A DNA stretch of 21,637 nt from assembly GCA_030145015.1 (NCBI GenBank), contig JAQYWI010000091.1, positions 1 through 21,637 of the forward strand, written 5' to 3'. The DNA is from Desulfobacterales bacterium (lineage in GTDB: Bacteria; Desulfobacterota; Desulfobacteria; Desulfobacterales; JAHEIW01). Of this stretch, positions 7,593-14,791 are shown piece after piece; positions within the stretch are counted from its first letter, which is position 1; the number at the start of each line of letters is the position of its first letter. A program made the position numbers and the translations under genes. Below the pieces are notes generated by a model, which was not told where the DNA came from, ran no database searches, and worked only from the letters and a program-made list of their open reading frames with translations.

Positions 7593-7595
7593 GTG

Positions 7596-8225
7596 ATGAA
7601 CCAGCGATATGATGACCAGGAGCTGTTGAGTACGGAGACCTCGGAACGTAGCATGGTAAACCAGGCGCGCGAAGCGTTTAATATGGAAGCCCTCGCAGAC
7701 AAGATATCGCACATCGCGCGATCGTATGTGCAGAGAGCACTCGTCCGGGAGACCCGGAATGTTGCTGCAGAAGCCTGGAAAGAGGAGGCTATTCAAGCGC
7801 TCAGCATGTTACTTCCGGAAAATCAGGCAGATATCCCTGATGACGGTGTCATAGAGGAACTGGAGGCTGCCTTGAGAGACCCAAATGAACCGGATGACGA
7901 GGAGATCCGCGAACACGCGGACGAGGTCGGCGATATCATGGCACCGGCATGGCTGCAATACCTTTCGTTTGCATTGGAAGACAGGGAAAACCTCATCCTC
8001 GATACGCACCTGCTTCCCGGCGATGATCAGCGTGTCGAACCTGTTCTTTCGGAGGCGTTTCGGGACTCGCTGAACTCTTTTGCTATTGGATGGGAGACAG
8101 TACCACCTATCATGGCGCGGCTTTGCGAGGACTTGTTTGCGGGGAGGGTTGGGATCGATCTCCCGCTGGGTATCTTAATTGATAAGGAAGCCGATGGTGT
8201 CGCTTACATCGCGCGACTGGCTTGA
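7596..8225 (+). CDS. Acidic hypothetical protein, 209 residues
   Basis: A soluble, acidic, largely helical 209-residue protein that I do not recognise. No membrane segment, signal peptide or cysteine cluster is visible. It is rich in Asp/Glu, notably a central PNEPDDEEIREHADEVGD stretch. Start: GGAGGT at 7583-7588 is 7 bases before the ATG at 7596; the GTG one codon earlier is a less good alternative. It is the only plus-strand gene in the first 16 kb, and it ends 5 bp from the end of the convergent phosphoesterase gene. The same pair of direct repeats brackets it with the phosphoesterase and sigma-like genes, so it may belong to the same module. Confidence 0.75.
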   Translation: MNQRYDDQELLSTETSERSMVNQAREAFNMEALADKISHIARSYVQRALVRETRNVAAEAWKEEAIQALSMLLPENQADIPDDGVIEELEAALRDPNEPDDEEIREHADEVGDIMAPAWLQYLSFALEDRENLILDTHLLPGDDQRVEPVLSEAFRDSLNSFAIGWETVPPIMARLCEDLFAGRVGIDLPLGILIDKEADGVAYIARLA

Positions 8226-8230
8226 GGCGC

Positions 8231-9403
8231 TTATAAATTAATCGTCATTTCCTCTGTACACGATTCCTGCCCTGGTAACTTAATGAGCTTATATTCACCG
8301 GTTCCTCCGGTTGTCCTCCGACGAGATGCTGTACCTGGTGCTCTACTTGGGTCTCGCGCCGCGAGAAGCCGTTCGAGTATGACTATCTGAGGTTCGCCTG
8401 GATCCTGGTAAAACCGCAGCACCTGGCACTGGTGCGCGTGAGGCCACCGTTTTCCGGAACGATCAAACTGCATCAGACTTCCGACCACCAGCTGGCACCG
8501 GTCATTGCCGGGAGGATCATGATCACAGGCACGATGAGATGTAGGTAACTTCCCATGCTCCGGATATAGGGCGTGGGTATGACCACTCAACATCAGATGC
8601 ATACAATTTTGTGGATCACTGAGGTGCATTCCAATAGACGCGCTATCGGCAACCACCTTTTCGTACCTGGGACGTGGAGGGGGGTAGTGGATAGGATGGT
8701 GTGTCGCCAGGATCCGCAGGTGAAGTGCTTCCGATGCTCCTTGTTGCTTTTGTATCAAAGTATATAGACCGGCCAATTGTGATTTATTCACGATTCCTCT
8801 CGCCCAGGAATTTTGCCAGAAACCATCATTCACTGTATCTAGAGTGTATAGCTGAATCTCCGCTCCTATAGCCGGAAGTGGAGTTCGAATTGGCGCCTGT
8901 GCCGTCTGCACGGCGTATGATGAGGGTGGTCGTTTAATCATATTTGTGTGTGCAGAGATTTTTGAGGGTGCTAATAGTGGGAAGTCGTCCGGCCATGCGT
9001 CATGGTTTCCATGGACATTGTTTACAGAGTTACCGGGGCCGCCTGGATTACCCGCCGCCGCGAATCCGGCTAAATATTGCTGAGCGCGGGAAAGGGAGGC
9101 TCGGTCGCCGAAAGTCGAATGATCACCGGTGTCGATGATCCAGGTCGGGACTCCTGACCAATCTGAATCCTTAATAGCGACCTGCTCGATGAACCGCGGA
9201 AACACAATAGGGGCGTATGGATCGCTCGGCGCAGTTCCATCTATCAAAATTTTATAAAGAGTATTGCTAATTGTTTTTAAAATTCGTCCTAAAATGCGGA
9301 TGCCCGGCGCTGTTGGGTGTCTTGCCGCTAAGACATGCATGTCAGATACATGAATGATCTGAAGCACGCGCTTTAAATTTGGGTTGGAGTTTGAGTTACA
9401 CAT
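8231..9403 (-). CDS. Calcineurin-like metallophosphoesterase
   Basis: About 390 residues with the full two-metal phosphoesterase set (numbered from the GTG at 9418): DxH at D26/H28 (VSDMHV), GDH at 98-100 (DTGDHS), GNHD 137-140, ATHHP with H240/H241, and GHTH 279-282. It should cleave a phosphomonoester or phosphodiester; the substrate is unknown. No signal peptide is seen, so it is probably cytoplasmic. The upstream sigma-like gene ends in a GTGA overlap with the GTG at 9418; ATG 9403, with GAGGA 8 bases upstream, is the better start. Either way translation is probably coupled. The C-terminal ~75 residues extend past the core and are rich in Arg, Gly and Thr. Confidence 0.85.
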   Translation of the reverse strand: MCNSNSNPNLKRVLQIIHVSDMHVLAARHPTAPGIRILGRILKTISNTLYKILIDGTAPSDPYAPIVFPRFIEQVAIKDSDWSGVPTWIIDTGDHSTFGDRASLSRAQQYLAGFAAAGNPGGPGNSVNNVHGNHDAWPDDFPLLAPSKISAHTNMIKRPPSSYAVQTAQAPIRTPLPAIGAEIQLYTLDTVNDGFWQNSWARGIVNKSQLAGLYTLIQKQQGASEALHLRILATHHPIHYPPPRPRYEKVVADSASIGMHLSDPQNCMHLMLSGHTHALYPEHGKLPTSHRACDHDPPGNDRCQLVVGSLMQFDRSGKRWPHAHQCQVLRFYQDPGEPQIVILERLLAARDPSRAPGTASRRRTTGGTGEYKLIKLPGQESCTEEMTINL

Positions 9404-9414
9404 GGCATATTTCC

Positions 9415-9999
9415 TCACTCGCTGGAAAGTAGTTCGGAAACAGAATCCCCGAGCTCAGAAATGATCGCACGGGCGATTTTCTTGCGAGCTCGCCTCAGTC
9501 GCTGCCTTTCGCGAGCCCCTAAAGCATGGGCACCGGAGCTGCCAATCGAAGAGATCGCGATTAGATCTCGGTCTTCCGGCTTGAGTGTCGCTAAAACGCC
9601 GGCGGTAATTTTAAGCATTCGACGCAAGAGTATTCTGTGTTCGGCTGATGCCCCTTTTGATGGCAGGTCATCCATCTGTAGTTTCTCTACACGCATGAGT
9701 TGTCCCCAATCGCGTGTGTCGAGCCGGTAAAGGTCAGCGATACGGCGTCTTAATATAACTCTCGCAAGTCGGTAAAAAGAATTACGTTCTTTTTTGCTTA
9801 CCTGGCCGGTGAACCAGCCTTCTGGAACATTACGATGATTAGTTATCCATTGGGAAACACAAAGTAGCGTCTCATTAACTAAATCATCATGATCTGCCAT
9901 CCGTTGAGGCAGGCGTTTTAAGAGCCAGGTTTTCAATTCGCGTTCGACGGCTGGAAGTTCGTGCTGCCACCAATCCTGCTTGTCGCCGTCAGTGCTCAT
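9415..9999 (-). CDS. Sigma-70/ECF-like factor
   Basis: A 194-residue protein arranged like an ECF sigma factor. Region 2 covers about 35-95: ADHDDLVNETLLCVSQWI, and the basic helix FYRLARVILRRRIADLYRL, which would contact core RNA polymerase and the -10 element. A second helical part (about 132-182) sits where region 4 should be: LATLKPEDRDLIAISSIGSS, then GARERQRLRRARKKIARAI, the last part being unusually basic. Start: GGGAG lies 8 bases before the ATG at 9999; an upstream ATG at 10029 has no such site. It probably co-transcribes with the phosphoesterase through a 4-base overlap. No anti-sigma factor is next to it. A DNA-binding protein that only resembles sigma is the alternative. Confidence 0.7.
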   Translation of the reverse strand: MSTDGDKQDWWQHELPAVERELKTWLLKRLPQRMADHDDLVNETLLCVSQWITNHRNVPEGWFTGQVSKKERNSFYRLARVILRRRIADLYRLDTRDWGQLMRVEKLQMDDLPSKGASAEHRILLRRMLKITAGVLATLKPEDRDLIAISSIGSSGAHALGARERQRLRRARKKIARAIISELGDSVSELLSSE

Positions 10000-10547
10000 A
10001 TATGTGGCTCCCTTTAAAGTGCATGGCATTCAGTTCGGTGTGCTGTTTCCTTCGCACGCCATCGCACTCTAATCGCTTCTCGATTTCACTAATTTCTAAA
10101 AATTAAACCTAAACTCAACCTCAAAATCAGAAAAATTAGGGCACGTCCGTTACATATTTACATTTTGATAGAATTAATTAAAAACCTCACCTCTCATTTC
10201 AAGAAGTGGGGTTTCTATATTTCAATCTTTTGTTTAACCCTGCTTGCCCGCCGTCATGTTCTCCGAAGCTTCAGCGAAGGAGGAAGCTCAAAAGGCGAAA
10301 GATGGAACCTTAAACCCTGAGCTGTGAACCTTTCTTTTATCATGGCTACCTCTGGGTTTGGGTTAGCGCATTCAACTTATCGTTGGTTTTTAGCATGTTG
10401 TATTTTTCAAAGTCAATACGCTGGAGTTCAAATGTGAATGTATGACGGGCACCCCCCTTTTTCCTTCTGCAGGACTTGTCGTTTTCCGGCTTACTTGCCC
10501 TGTTAAATTTTTCTGGAAGAAAACGAGCATAGCGGATTTAACTGGGG
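10000..10547. other. Intergenic region with repeat copies
   Basis: No gene in these ~550 bases. It holds the upstream region of the sigma-like gene, a partial GGGCACGTCC element near 10138, the second hairpin-bearing repeat (10170-10237), a GAAGCTTCAGCGAAGGAGG tract, and a GTCGTTTTCCGGCTTA unit (10470-10485). Confidence 0.6.
10170..10237 (+). repeat. Hairpin-bearing repeat, copy 2
   Basis: AAACCTCACCTCTCATTTC, then AAGAAGTGGGGTTTC, then TATATTTCAATCTTTTGTTT. Partner of 2853-2914. The arms AAACCTCAC and GTGGGGTTT pair with one mismatch, and the stem is kept while its bases differ between copies. Confidence 0.6.
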
Positions 10548-10602
10548 AGCTAGCAGGAATTCTTTATTCAAATGTCAATATTTCACCAAGGTCCCCATCT
10601 CC
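10548..10602 (+). repeat. 55-bp direct repeat, right copy (G)
   Basis: AGCTAGCAGGAATTCTTTA, then TTCAAATGTCAATATTTC, then ACCAAGGTCCCCATCTCC. Partner of 7461-7516. The decayed PD-(D/E)XK-like fragment begins exactly where this repeat ends. Confidence 0.8.
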
Positions 10603-10852
10603 ATGCGATTGAATTTGATTTTGGAAATAAATGGGCAGAGGCTATCGGGCAAAGCGCGTATTATTCATTGTTGACCGATAAGAAAGCGGGGATTGTTATT
10701 ATATTGGAAGCATTGAAGGACAGAAAATATTGGATTCGGCTGAACACCACCGTTGAACACTTTAATTTACCAATTGATACCTGGAGTATCGGAAATACTT
10801 CCTATTAGCGATAAGATAAGTTTACTGTAATTCACTATTCAAGGTTTGACCC
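10602..10852 (+). pseudogene. PD-(D/E)XK-like gene fragment, copy 1
   Basis: Encodes HAIEFDFGNKWAEAIGQSAY to IDTWSIGNTSY and stop at 10808, followed by a conserved downstream flank to about 10852. The EFD...K...E arrangement fits the core of a PD-(D/E)XK nuclease-like family, whose upstream LPDGTRCDCVTE part is preserved in copy 2 at 12058. Here the 5' half is missing and homology starts at the edge of repeat G. The reading frame is open, but an upstream ATG and ribosome binding site are lacking, so it is treated as a fragment. The nuclease assignment is by motif only. Confidence 0.6.
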
Positions 10853-10954
10853 CATTTCCTTTCGTCTTGATCTTATTGCTCAAAACCTCCAATACCCACC
10901 TGTAAGTTTTGAAAAAGACTAAAACCGTTACTGTAGGTTTGGTAACTTTGTTTT

Positions 10955-11761
10955 TTATCCAAAAAAGCGACGATAATTGGCATGGACGTGATCGCCGATT
11001 CGTTGCACCCGTTTAAGGTCATCGCCCGACATTGGGCCAAGCTGCAACGCTTTGAGAGCTTGACGCATTTCTTCTACGTTCTTGGGCCCAGACATACAGA
11101 CATCCACTGCTGGATGCGACATGACAAAACGGTAGCAATCCGTTCCGCTGAGCGGTTTTTCTCCGGCCGGCATTTTGCGAGGATCGAGCAGATCGCTCCA
11201 ACGGGTTGCCGTGTAGGTGACGATGCCGGGACGATCATTGGCGGGCAGGCGGTTGAAAACCTCAGTTTCGGCACCCCGGTGAGCAGCGTTGTAACGTATG
11301 TGAAACAAACCAAACCGTAAATCGTCTCCCAGCTGTGAGAACATGGCGCGCTGGTGACCCGATATGGCTAGAAACCGAAACATGCCTTTGTCGCGCATGG
11401 CAAGTGCACGGTCCAAAATGCGGTCCGATGGCGGCCGATTGTGCCAGCCCAGCAACAGGATATCTGCACTGTCGATTTTCAACCTCTTGAGCGCCTGTTT
11501 ATAAAACTGATCCATCAGTATCGCCGAACGGGAGTAGCTCTGAATAACAATCACCAGCTCATCTCGTTTACCGTTAGCGATAATATTGCGTATGGCACGT
11601 GCCATGTACACCTTGCGCACTGAGCCCCAGTAAAAATAGTTTACCCCCTGTTCGAATGCCTCTTCAAATGCAGCCGTCGTTGCCCCGTAGCTGCAGGCCA
11701 CCCCCAGCCGCCCCACCTTTAGACCGGTGCGACCCAGAAATCGGAACCTATTCTCATCCAT
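10955..11761 (-). CDS. Aldo/keto reductase-like protein
   Basis: A 268-residue protein with the aldo/keto reductase plan: the N-terminal FRFLGRTGLKVGRLGVACSY hairpin and strand, then VNYFYWGSVRKVYMARAIR, LKRLKIDSADILLLGW, and late cofactor-loop elements (DVCMSGPKNVEEMRQAL). The family reduces carbonyls with NADPH using an Asp-Tyr-Lys-His tetrad. Here the Asp-Thr-Ala position reads Tyr-Trp-Gly (44-46), the lysine position is Gln74 (VIVIQ), and LLLH reads LLLGWH. Catalysis by the standard mechanism is therefore doubtful. It is shorter than the usual ~320 residues. A strong AGGAGGTGA ribosome binding site precedes the ATG, so the gene is probably expressed. It is isolated between repeat remnants. 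Confidence 0.8.
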   Translation of the reverse strand: MDENRFRFLGRTGLKVGRLGVACSYGATTAAFEEAFEQGVNYFYWGSVRKVYMARAIRNIIANGKRDELVIVIQSYSRSAILMDQFYKQALKRLKIDSADILLLGWHNRPPSDRILDRALAMRDKGMFRFLAISGHQRAMFSQLGDDLRFGLFHIRYNAAHRGAETEVFNRLPANDRPGIVTYTATRWSDLLDPRKMPAGEKPLSGTDCYRFVMSHPAVDVCMSGPKNVEEMRQALKALQLGPMSGDDLKRVQRIGDHVHANYRRFFG

Positions 11762-12057
11762 CTACTCACCTCCTAAATGGCTTAATCTATCTTATTAACC
11801 TTTTCTATTTTAAGTGTAAAGTGCCGATTTCCCGCAGCCTCCACTGCTATTCGATTGCAAGAAAAATGAGTGTCACGAGAAATAAATGCCAAGAATTTAG
11901 AATCTTCAGTGAATAATCAAAAAAATCGAACGTTTTATTCTCACCTCCGCCTCCTTTTAAGTCCCCTTGAGTATAACAAAATAGTAATCATGCCCTTCTT
12001 ATTCCTATATGTAAACATGTAACGGACCATTTCTACTAAGCGATTAAGGGACGGGTC
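11762..12057. other. Intergenic region, nothing recognised
   Basis: AT-rich DNA upstream of the reductase-like gene. A minus-strand AGGAGGCGGAGGTGAG tract (about 11942-11957) resembles a ribosome binding site but has no start codon at a suitable distance. No gene is seen. Confidence 0.5.
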
Positions 12058-12300
12058 GAAGTGGTGTTGCCGGATGGTACCCGTTGCGATTGTGTGACGG
12101 AGACCCACGCGATTGAATTTGATTTTGGAAATAAATGGGCAGAGGCTATCGGGCAAAGCGCGTATTATTCATTGCTGACCGATAAGAAAGCAGGGATTGT
12201 TCTTATATTGGAAACAATGAAAGACAGAAAATACTGGATTCGGTTGAACACCACCATTGAATACTTTTATTTTACCAATCGATAGCTGGAGTGTCGGAAG
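12058..12300 (+). pseudogene. PD-(D/E)XK-like gene fragment, copy 2
   Basis: The most 5'-complete copy: EVVLPDGTRCDCVTETHAIE, then FDFGNKWAEAIGQSAYYSLL, then TDKKAGIVLILETMKDRKYW, then IRLNTTIEYF. The D...E-F-D...K spacing suggests a PD-(D/E)XK-type core. One extra T in the run after TACTTT (about 12262-12270) shifts the frame relative to copy 1 and brings a TAG at 12283-12285; the old frame would have continued to IDTWS. No start codon or ribosome binding site precedes it. Non-functional fragment. Confidence 0.65.
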
Positions 12301-12440
12301 TGTTGCCTATAGTAAGTACAAATAGTCAACAACGTCCCCTTTTTCCCCACATTGAGCACTTTAATCTAACAATCGATACCTGGAGTGTTGGAAGTGCTGC
12401 CTGTAGTAAGTACAAATAGTCAACAACGTCCCCTATAATC
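12255..12440 (+). repeat. Tandem duplication of the fragment's 3' end
   Basis: The segment from the ATTGAA...CTTTxAT part through CAATCGATAxCTGGAGTGT, then GGAAGTGxTGCCTxTAGTAA, then GTACAAATAGTCAACAACGT and CCCCT occurs twice in tandem (about 12255-12340 and 12352-12440) with a few differences. Each unit ends in the CAACAACGTCCCCT element. Confidence 0.75.
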
Positions 12441-12520
12441 CTATAATCCTGAGTTGGCCTTTTGAGTCATGGGTTGGTATGGGCTTGTATTCAGTAATCA
12501 ATCTCTTGCGCGCAATTTGG

Positions 12521-12706
12521 TTAGTTCTCCTTCGACCTCTTGCGTTTCAATAGCTCCCAAAAGGGTACCGCTGTCAGACCTCCGATGACACCGCCAACAT
12601 AGCTGGGCAAACCGAAGCCGAATAGTCTGTGCCAGATCAGACCCGCAACAAAACTGGCCACTACAATTACGATTATCGTGAATAACAAGCGCTGCCAGAA
12701 TGGCAT
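12521..12706 (-). CDS. Small two-helix membrane protein
   Basis: A 61-residue protein with two predicted membrane helices (about 7-25 and 33-50), a glycine-rich second helix (YVGGVIGGLTAVPFW) and a basic C-terminal tail (LLKRKRSKEN). A near-perfect AAGGAGGT site (12712-12719) sits 5 bases before the ATG, so it is very likely a real gene. A longer reading frame over the same DNA (12498-12764) lacks such a site and is discarded. Family not recognised. A MITE-like element begins 24 bp upstream of its start, at the place where its promoter would be. Confidence 0.7.
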   Translation of the reverse strand: MPFWQRLLFTIIVIVVASFVAGLIWHRLFGFGLPSYVGGVIGGLTAVPFWELLKRKRSKEN

Positions 12707-12730
12707 CTGAAACCTCCTTATAATTTAATA

Positions 12731-12876
12731 TAGAACCCATCTCAAAAATAGGATTTTGGTTCAAGATCGCGGCGGGGCTTAGTTTAAAGCCGGAGGCATA
12801 CTGTTGTATGTTGAGGATTTTAAACTAGGCACCAACAAAGATATTGGGCCAAAAGACATTTTTGAGATGGGTTCTA
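12731..12876. mobile_element. 146-bp MITE-like element
   Basis: Perfect 19-bp terminal inverted repeats, TAGAACCCATCTCAAAAAT at 12731-12749 and its complement at 12858-12876, enclose 108 bp with no coding capacity. The interior has a smaller inverted pair around the middle (TTTAAA.. GGCATACTGTTGTATG ..TTTAAA). Small size, perfect ends and no gene fit a miniature inverted-repeat element moved by a transposase elsewhere. The outer TA on both sides could be the duplicated target, as in IS630/Tc1-like elements, but it may equally be part of the repeat. Confidence 0.8.
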
Positions 12877-13048
12877 GTATCCTGTAATACATTTTTTGAA
12901 AATAATCTGCAAGCCCACGACGTATTACCTGAATTTTGTACGAGTTGGAGGTTTCCATATGCAAGGAGGCGCACCTTAATGTTAAAAAATCAGATGCGTC
13001 ATCCAACGGAACGGGACACTTCAGGGCGAGGCGCATTAGGAGCTTGTT

Positions 13049-13295
13049 GAAGTGGTATTGCCGGATGACAGTTCATTCAACCAATCAACTATTTAACCAA
13101 TTAACTATTTAACTTTTATAAAAAGCGGGGATTGTTCTTATATTGGAAACAATGAAAGACAGAAAATACTGGATTCGGTTGAACACCACGATTGTACACT
13201 TTAATTTACCAATTGATACCTGGAGCATAGGAAGTACAGCATATTAGCGATAAGTCTACTGTAATTCACTATTCAAGGTTTGACCCGATTCTTCA
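13049..13295 (+). pseudogene. PD-(D/E)XK-like gene fragment, copy 3
   Basis: Starts with GAAGTGGTATTGCCGGATG (EVVLPD) at 13049. It lacks the RCD...EFDF...K core and resumes at AAAGCGGGGATTGTTC (13123) to IDTWSIGSTAY and stop near 13247, then the same downstream flank as copy 1 (GTAATTCACTATTCAAGG) to about 13295. The missing middle is filled by two tandem 16-bp units, AACCAATCAACTATTT and AACCAATTAACTATTT (13079-13110). Clearly dead. Confidence 0.6.
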
Positions 13296-13312
13296 TGACC
13301 CGATTCTTCACG

Positions 13313-14791
13313 TTAAAACCGCTTTAACAACTCATCTCTTATTTTAACCATTGCCAGGGTATCCTGGCCGCAATAAGTCAGCAGATCATCTCTTATGGTG
13401 GTTTTTTCTTCTTCAGGTGTTTCCGGATCAATCACTTGCAGGTATTCAAGAGATGCTTCCATACCGTCCTGAATGGAAAGTTTGTCGTAACTCATTTCAG
13501 GTACAAGGGCGGGGAGGACGTATTTGAGGGAAAAAGAGCCGTAAAATTTGGGGTGGTAATAATTGTTTCTGATGATTGCATGTAAATCTTTGAAGCGATC
13601 TATGATTGCCCAGAGTTCATCGGTATACTGCGGGAAATGCTCGATAATTGAATTCAGTACCCTGGTTTCATAGCCTGTATAAATAACAATGCTGCCTTCA
13701 GTTCCAAGCGCATCTAAGAGGGTTTGGGTAAATTCTTCCCTGGGATCTTTGTCTTCGTTGCACAGATATTCGCGATGGTCCAGCTTCACAGTTTCGTTAA
13801 GGATGTGATCCGACCACTGAAAGGGGATAGTTTGATAGGGCCATGTACCGGCATAGCGGGGGAGCGCCAGGCCGATGGTTTCGAAATCGAGAAAGTGGAT
13901 AGGATATTTCATATCATTTAATTCGGCTTCAAGCTGATTTGAGATATACTCCTGCCGGCTGGATACGGATGCTCGAATCCGATCCTGAATCTGGCTCAAA
14001 GAGAAGGTAGCCGGTATATCCCCAATATCCTGAATGCCCATATCAGCCAGTTCAGCGAGTTTGTTCTGCCCGATGCCGTTGATGTTATAAACCCAGAATT
14101 CCGGCATGTCTTTAGTACAGTGCTCCCAGAACTCACAATCGTACGGTATGTGGCAGTGTCTGGATGGCTGAATTTCAGGAGCGTCTGAAATGGCAAGCAT
14201 AGCTTTTAACTCTGCAAGACTTGATGGTATTTCCGGCTGCATTGATCTGACGTCATCCGTGAGATCTTCAAACGAAAACAAGGAATCTAAATCCAAATTC
14301 TGGCCGTCATAGACATACTGGTTATCAATGTGCAGAATACCGGCGCCGCTGATCTTTAATCCGCAGCCTTCGAGAACGTAGTATTGAACAGCAACATCCG
14401 GATAATAAACATCTTTAACCGAAGTCGATGATTTGACTTCCACCATGTTCCAGGAGCCGTCTTCCAGCCTTTCCAGAACATCAACTCGAATGCGTACACC
14501 ATCATGAAGAAAGGCGGCCTCGTAAATGGCCTTTACCTCCGGGTCTTGCATGGCTTTAAGCGTGGATTCGAGTGCTTGTTTGTGCTGATAGTAAGGCTCA
14601 TCTATTAAAACGCCATCAGCATAAAGCTGAGTAGCCAGCCGTCCAACCTCGTGACCGGCATCAAATATTGCCTGCTGGGAAGGGGGTGGTTTCGAAGCAA
14701 GATCTCGATCATAGCACTGATACCAGAGTCTTAGATGGCATTGCAGCCCGGCAAGAAATCTTGATTTGGACAGCATGGGAAAGTTTTTCAT
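13313..14791 (-). CDS. DUF2779 protein: Cas4-like nuclease plus DEDD-type domain
   Basis: A 492-residue DUF2779 protein. The N-terminal half is a Cas4/RecB-like PD-(D/E)XK nuclease with D104 (RIRVDVLE) and E118-x-K120 (VEVKSS). C18 together with C213, C219 and C225 are well placed for a 4Fe-4S cluster like that of Cas4 and AddB. A helix-hairpin-helix-like region follows (about 234-262, NINGIGQNKLAELADMGI). The C-terminal half reads as an RNase H-fold exonuclease: D302-F-E304, D402 and YCGQD477. Such proteins occur near defence or repair genes, but the cellular role is not established. Here it stands alone, between decayed PD-(D/E)XK-like fragments and a small operon. The ATG at 14791 has no clear ribosome binding site; ATG at residue 6 is an alternative. 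Confidence 0.88.
   Translation of the reverse strand: MKNFPMLSKSRFLAGLQCHLRLWYQCYDRDLASKPPPSQQAIFDAGHEVGRLATQLYADGVLIDEPYYQHKQALESTLKAMQDPEVKAIYEAAFLHDGVRIRVDVLERLEDGSWNMVEVKSSTSVKDVYYPDVAVQYYVLEGCGLKISGAGILHIDNQYVYDGQNLDLDSLFSFEDLTDDVRSMQPEIPSSLAELKAMLAISDAPEIQPSRHCHIPYDCEFWEHCTKDMPEFWVYNINGIGQNKLAELADMGIQDIGDIPATFSLSQIQDRIRASVSSRQEYISNQLEAELNDMKYPIHFLDFETIGLALPRYAGTWPYQTIPFQWSDHILNETVKLDHREYLCNEDKDPREEFTQTLLDALGTEGSIVIYTGYETRVLNSIIEHFPQYTDELWAIIDRFKDLHAIIRNNYYHPKFYGSFSLKYVLPALVPEMSYDKLSIQDGMEASLEYLQVIDPETPEEEKTTIRDDLLTYCGQDTLAMVKIRDELLKRF

Larger units (their letters stand above)
7004..7595. other. Intergenic region with repeat remnants
   Basis: No gene. Contents: a GTGAC-aaatccg-GTCAC hairpin (7164-7180); a fragment of the PD-(D/E)XK-like 3' flank (CATAGAAAATACAACATATT, 7341-7360); GTCGTTTTCCGGC units (7368 and a relative near 7445); the first 55-bp direct repeat (7461-7516); and the hairpin leader of the next gene (7566-7592). 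Confidence 0.6.

Noticed and set aside
11941..12156. 71-residue minus-strand frame
   Set aside because: It overlaps the PD-(D/E)XK-like fragment in antisense; no ribosome binding site at its start.
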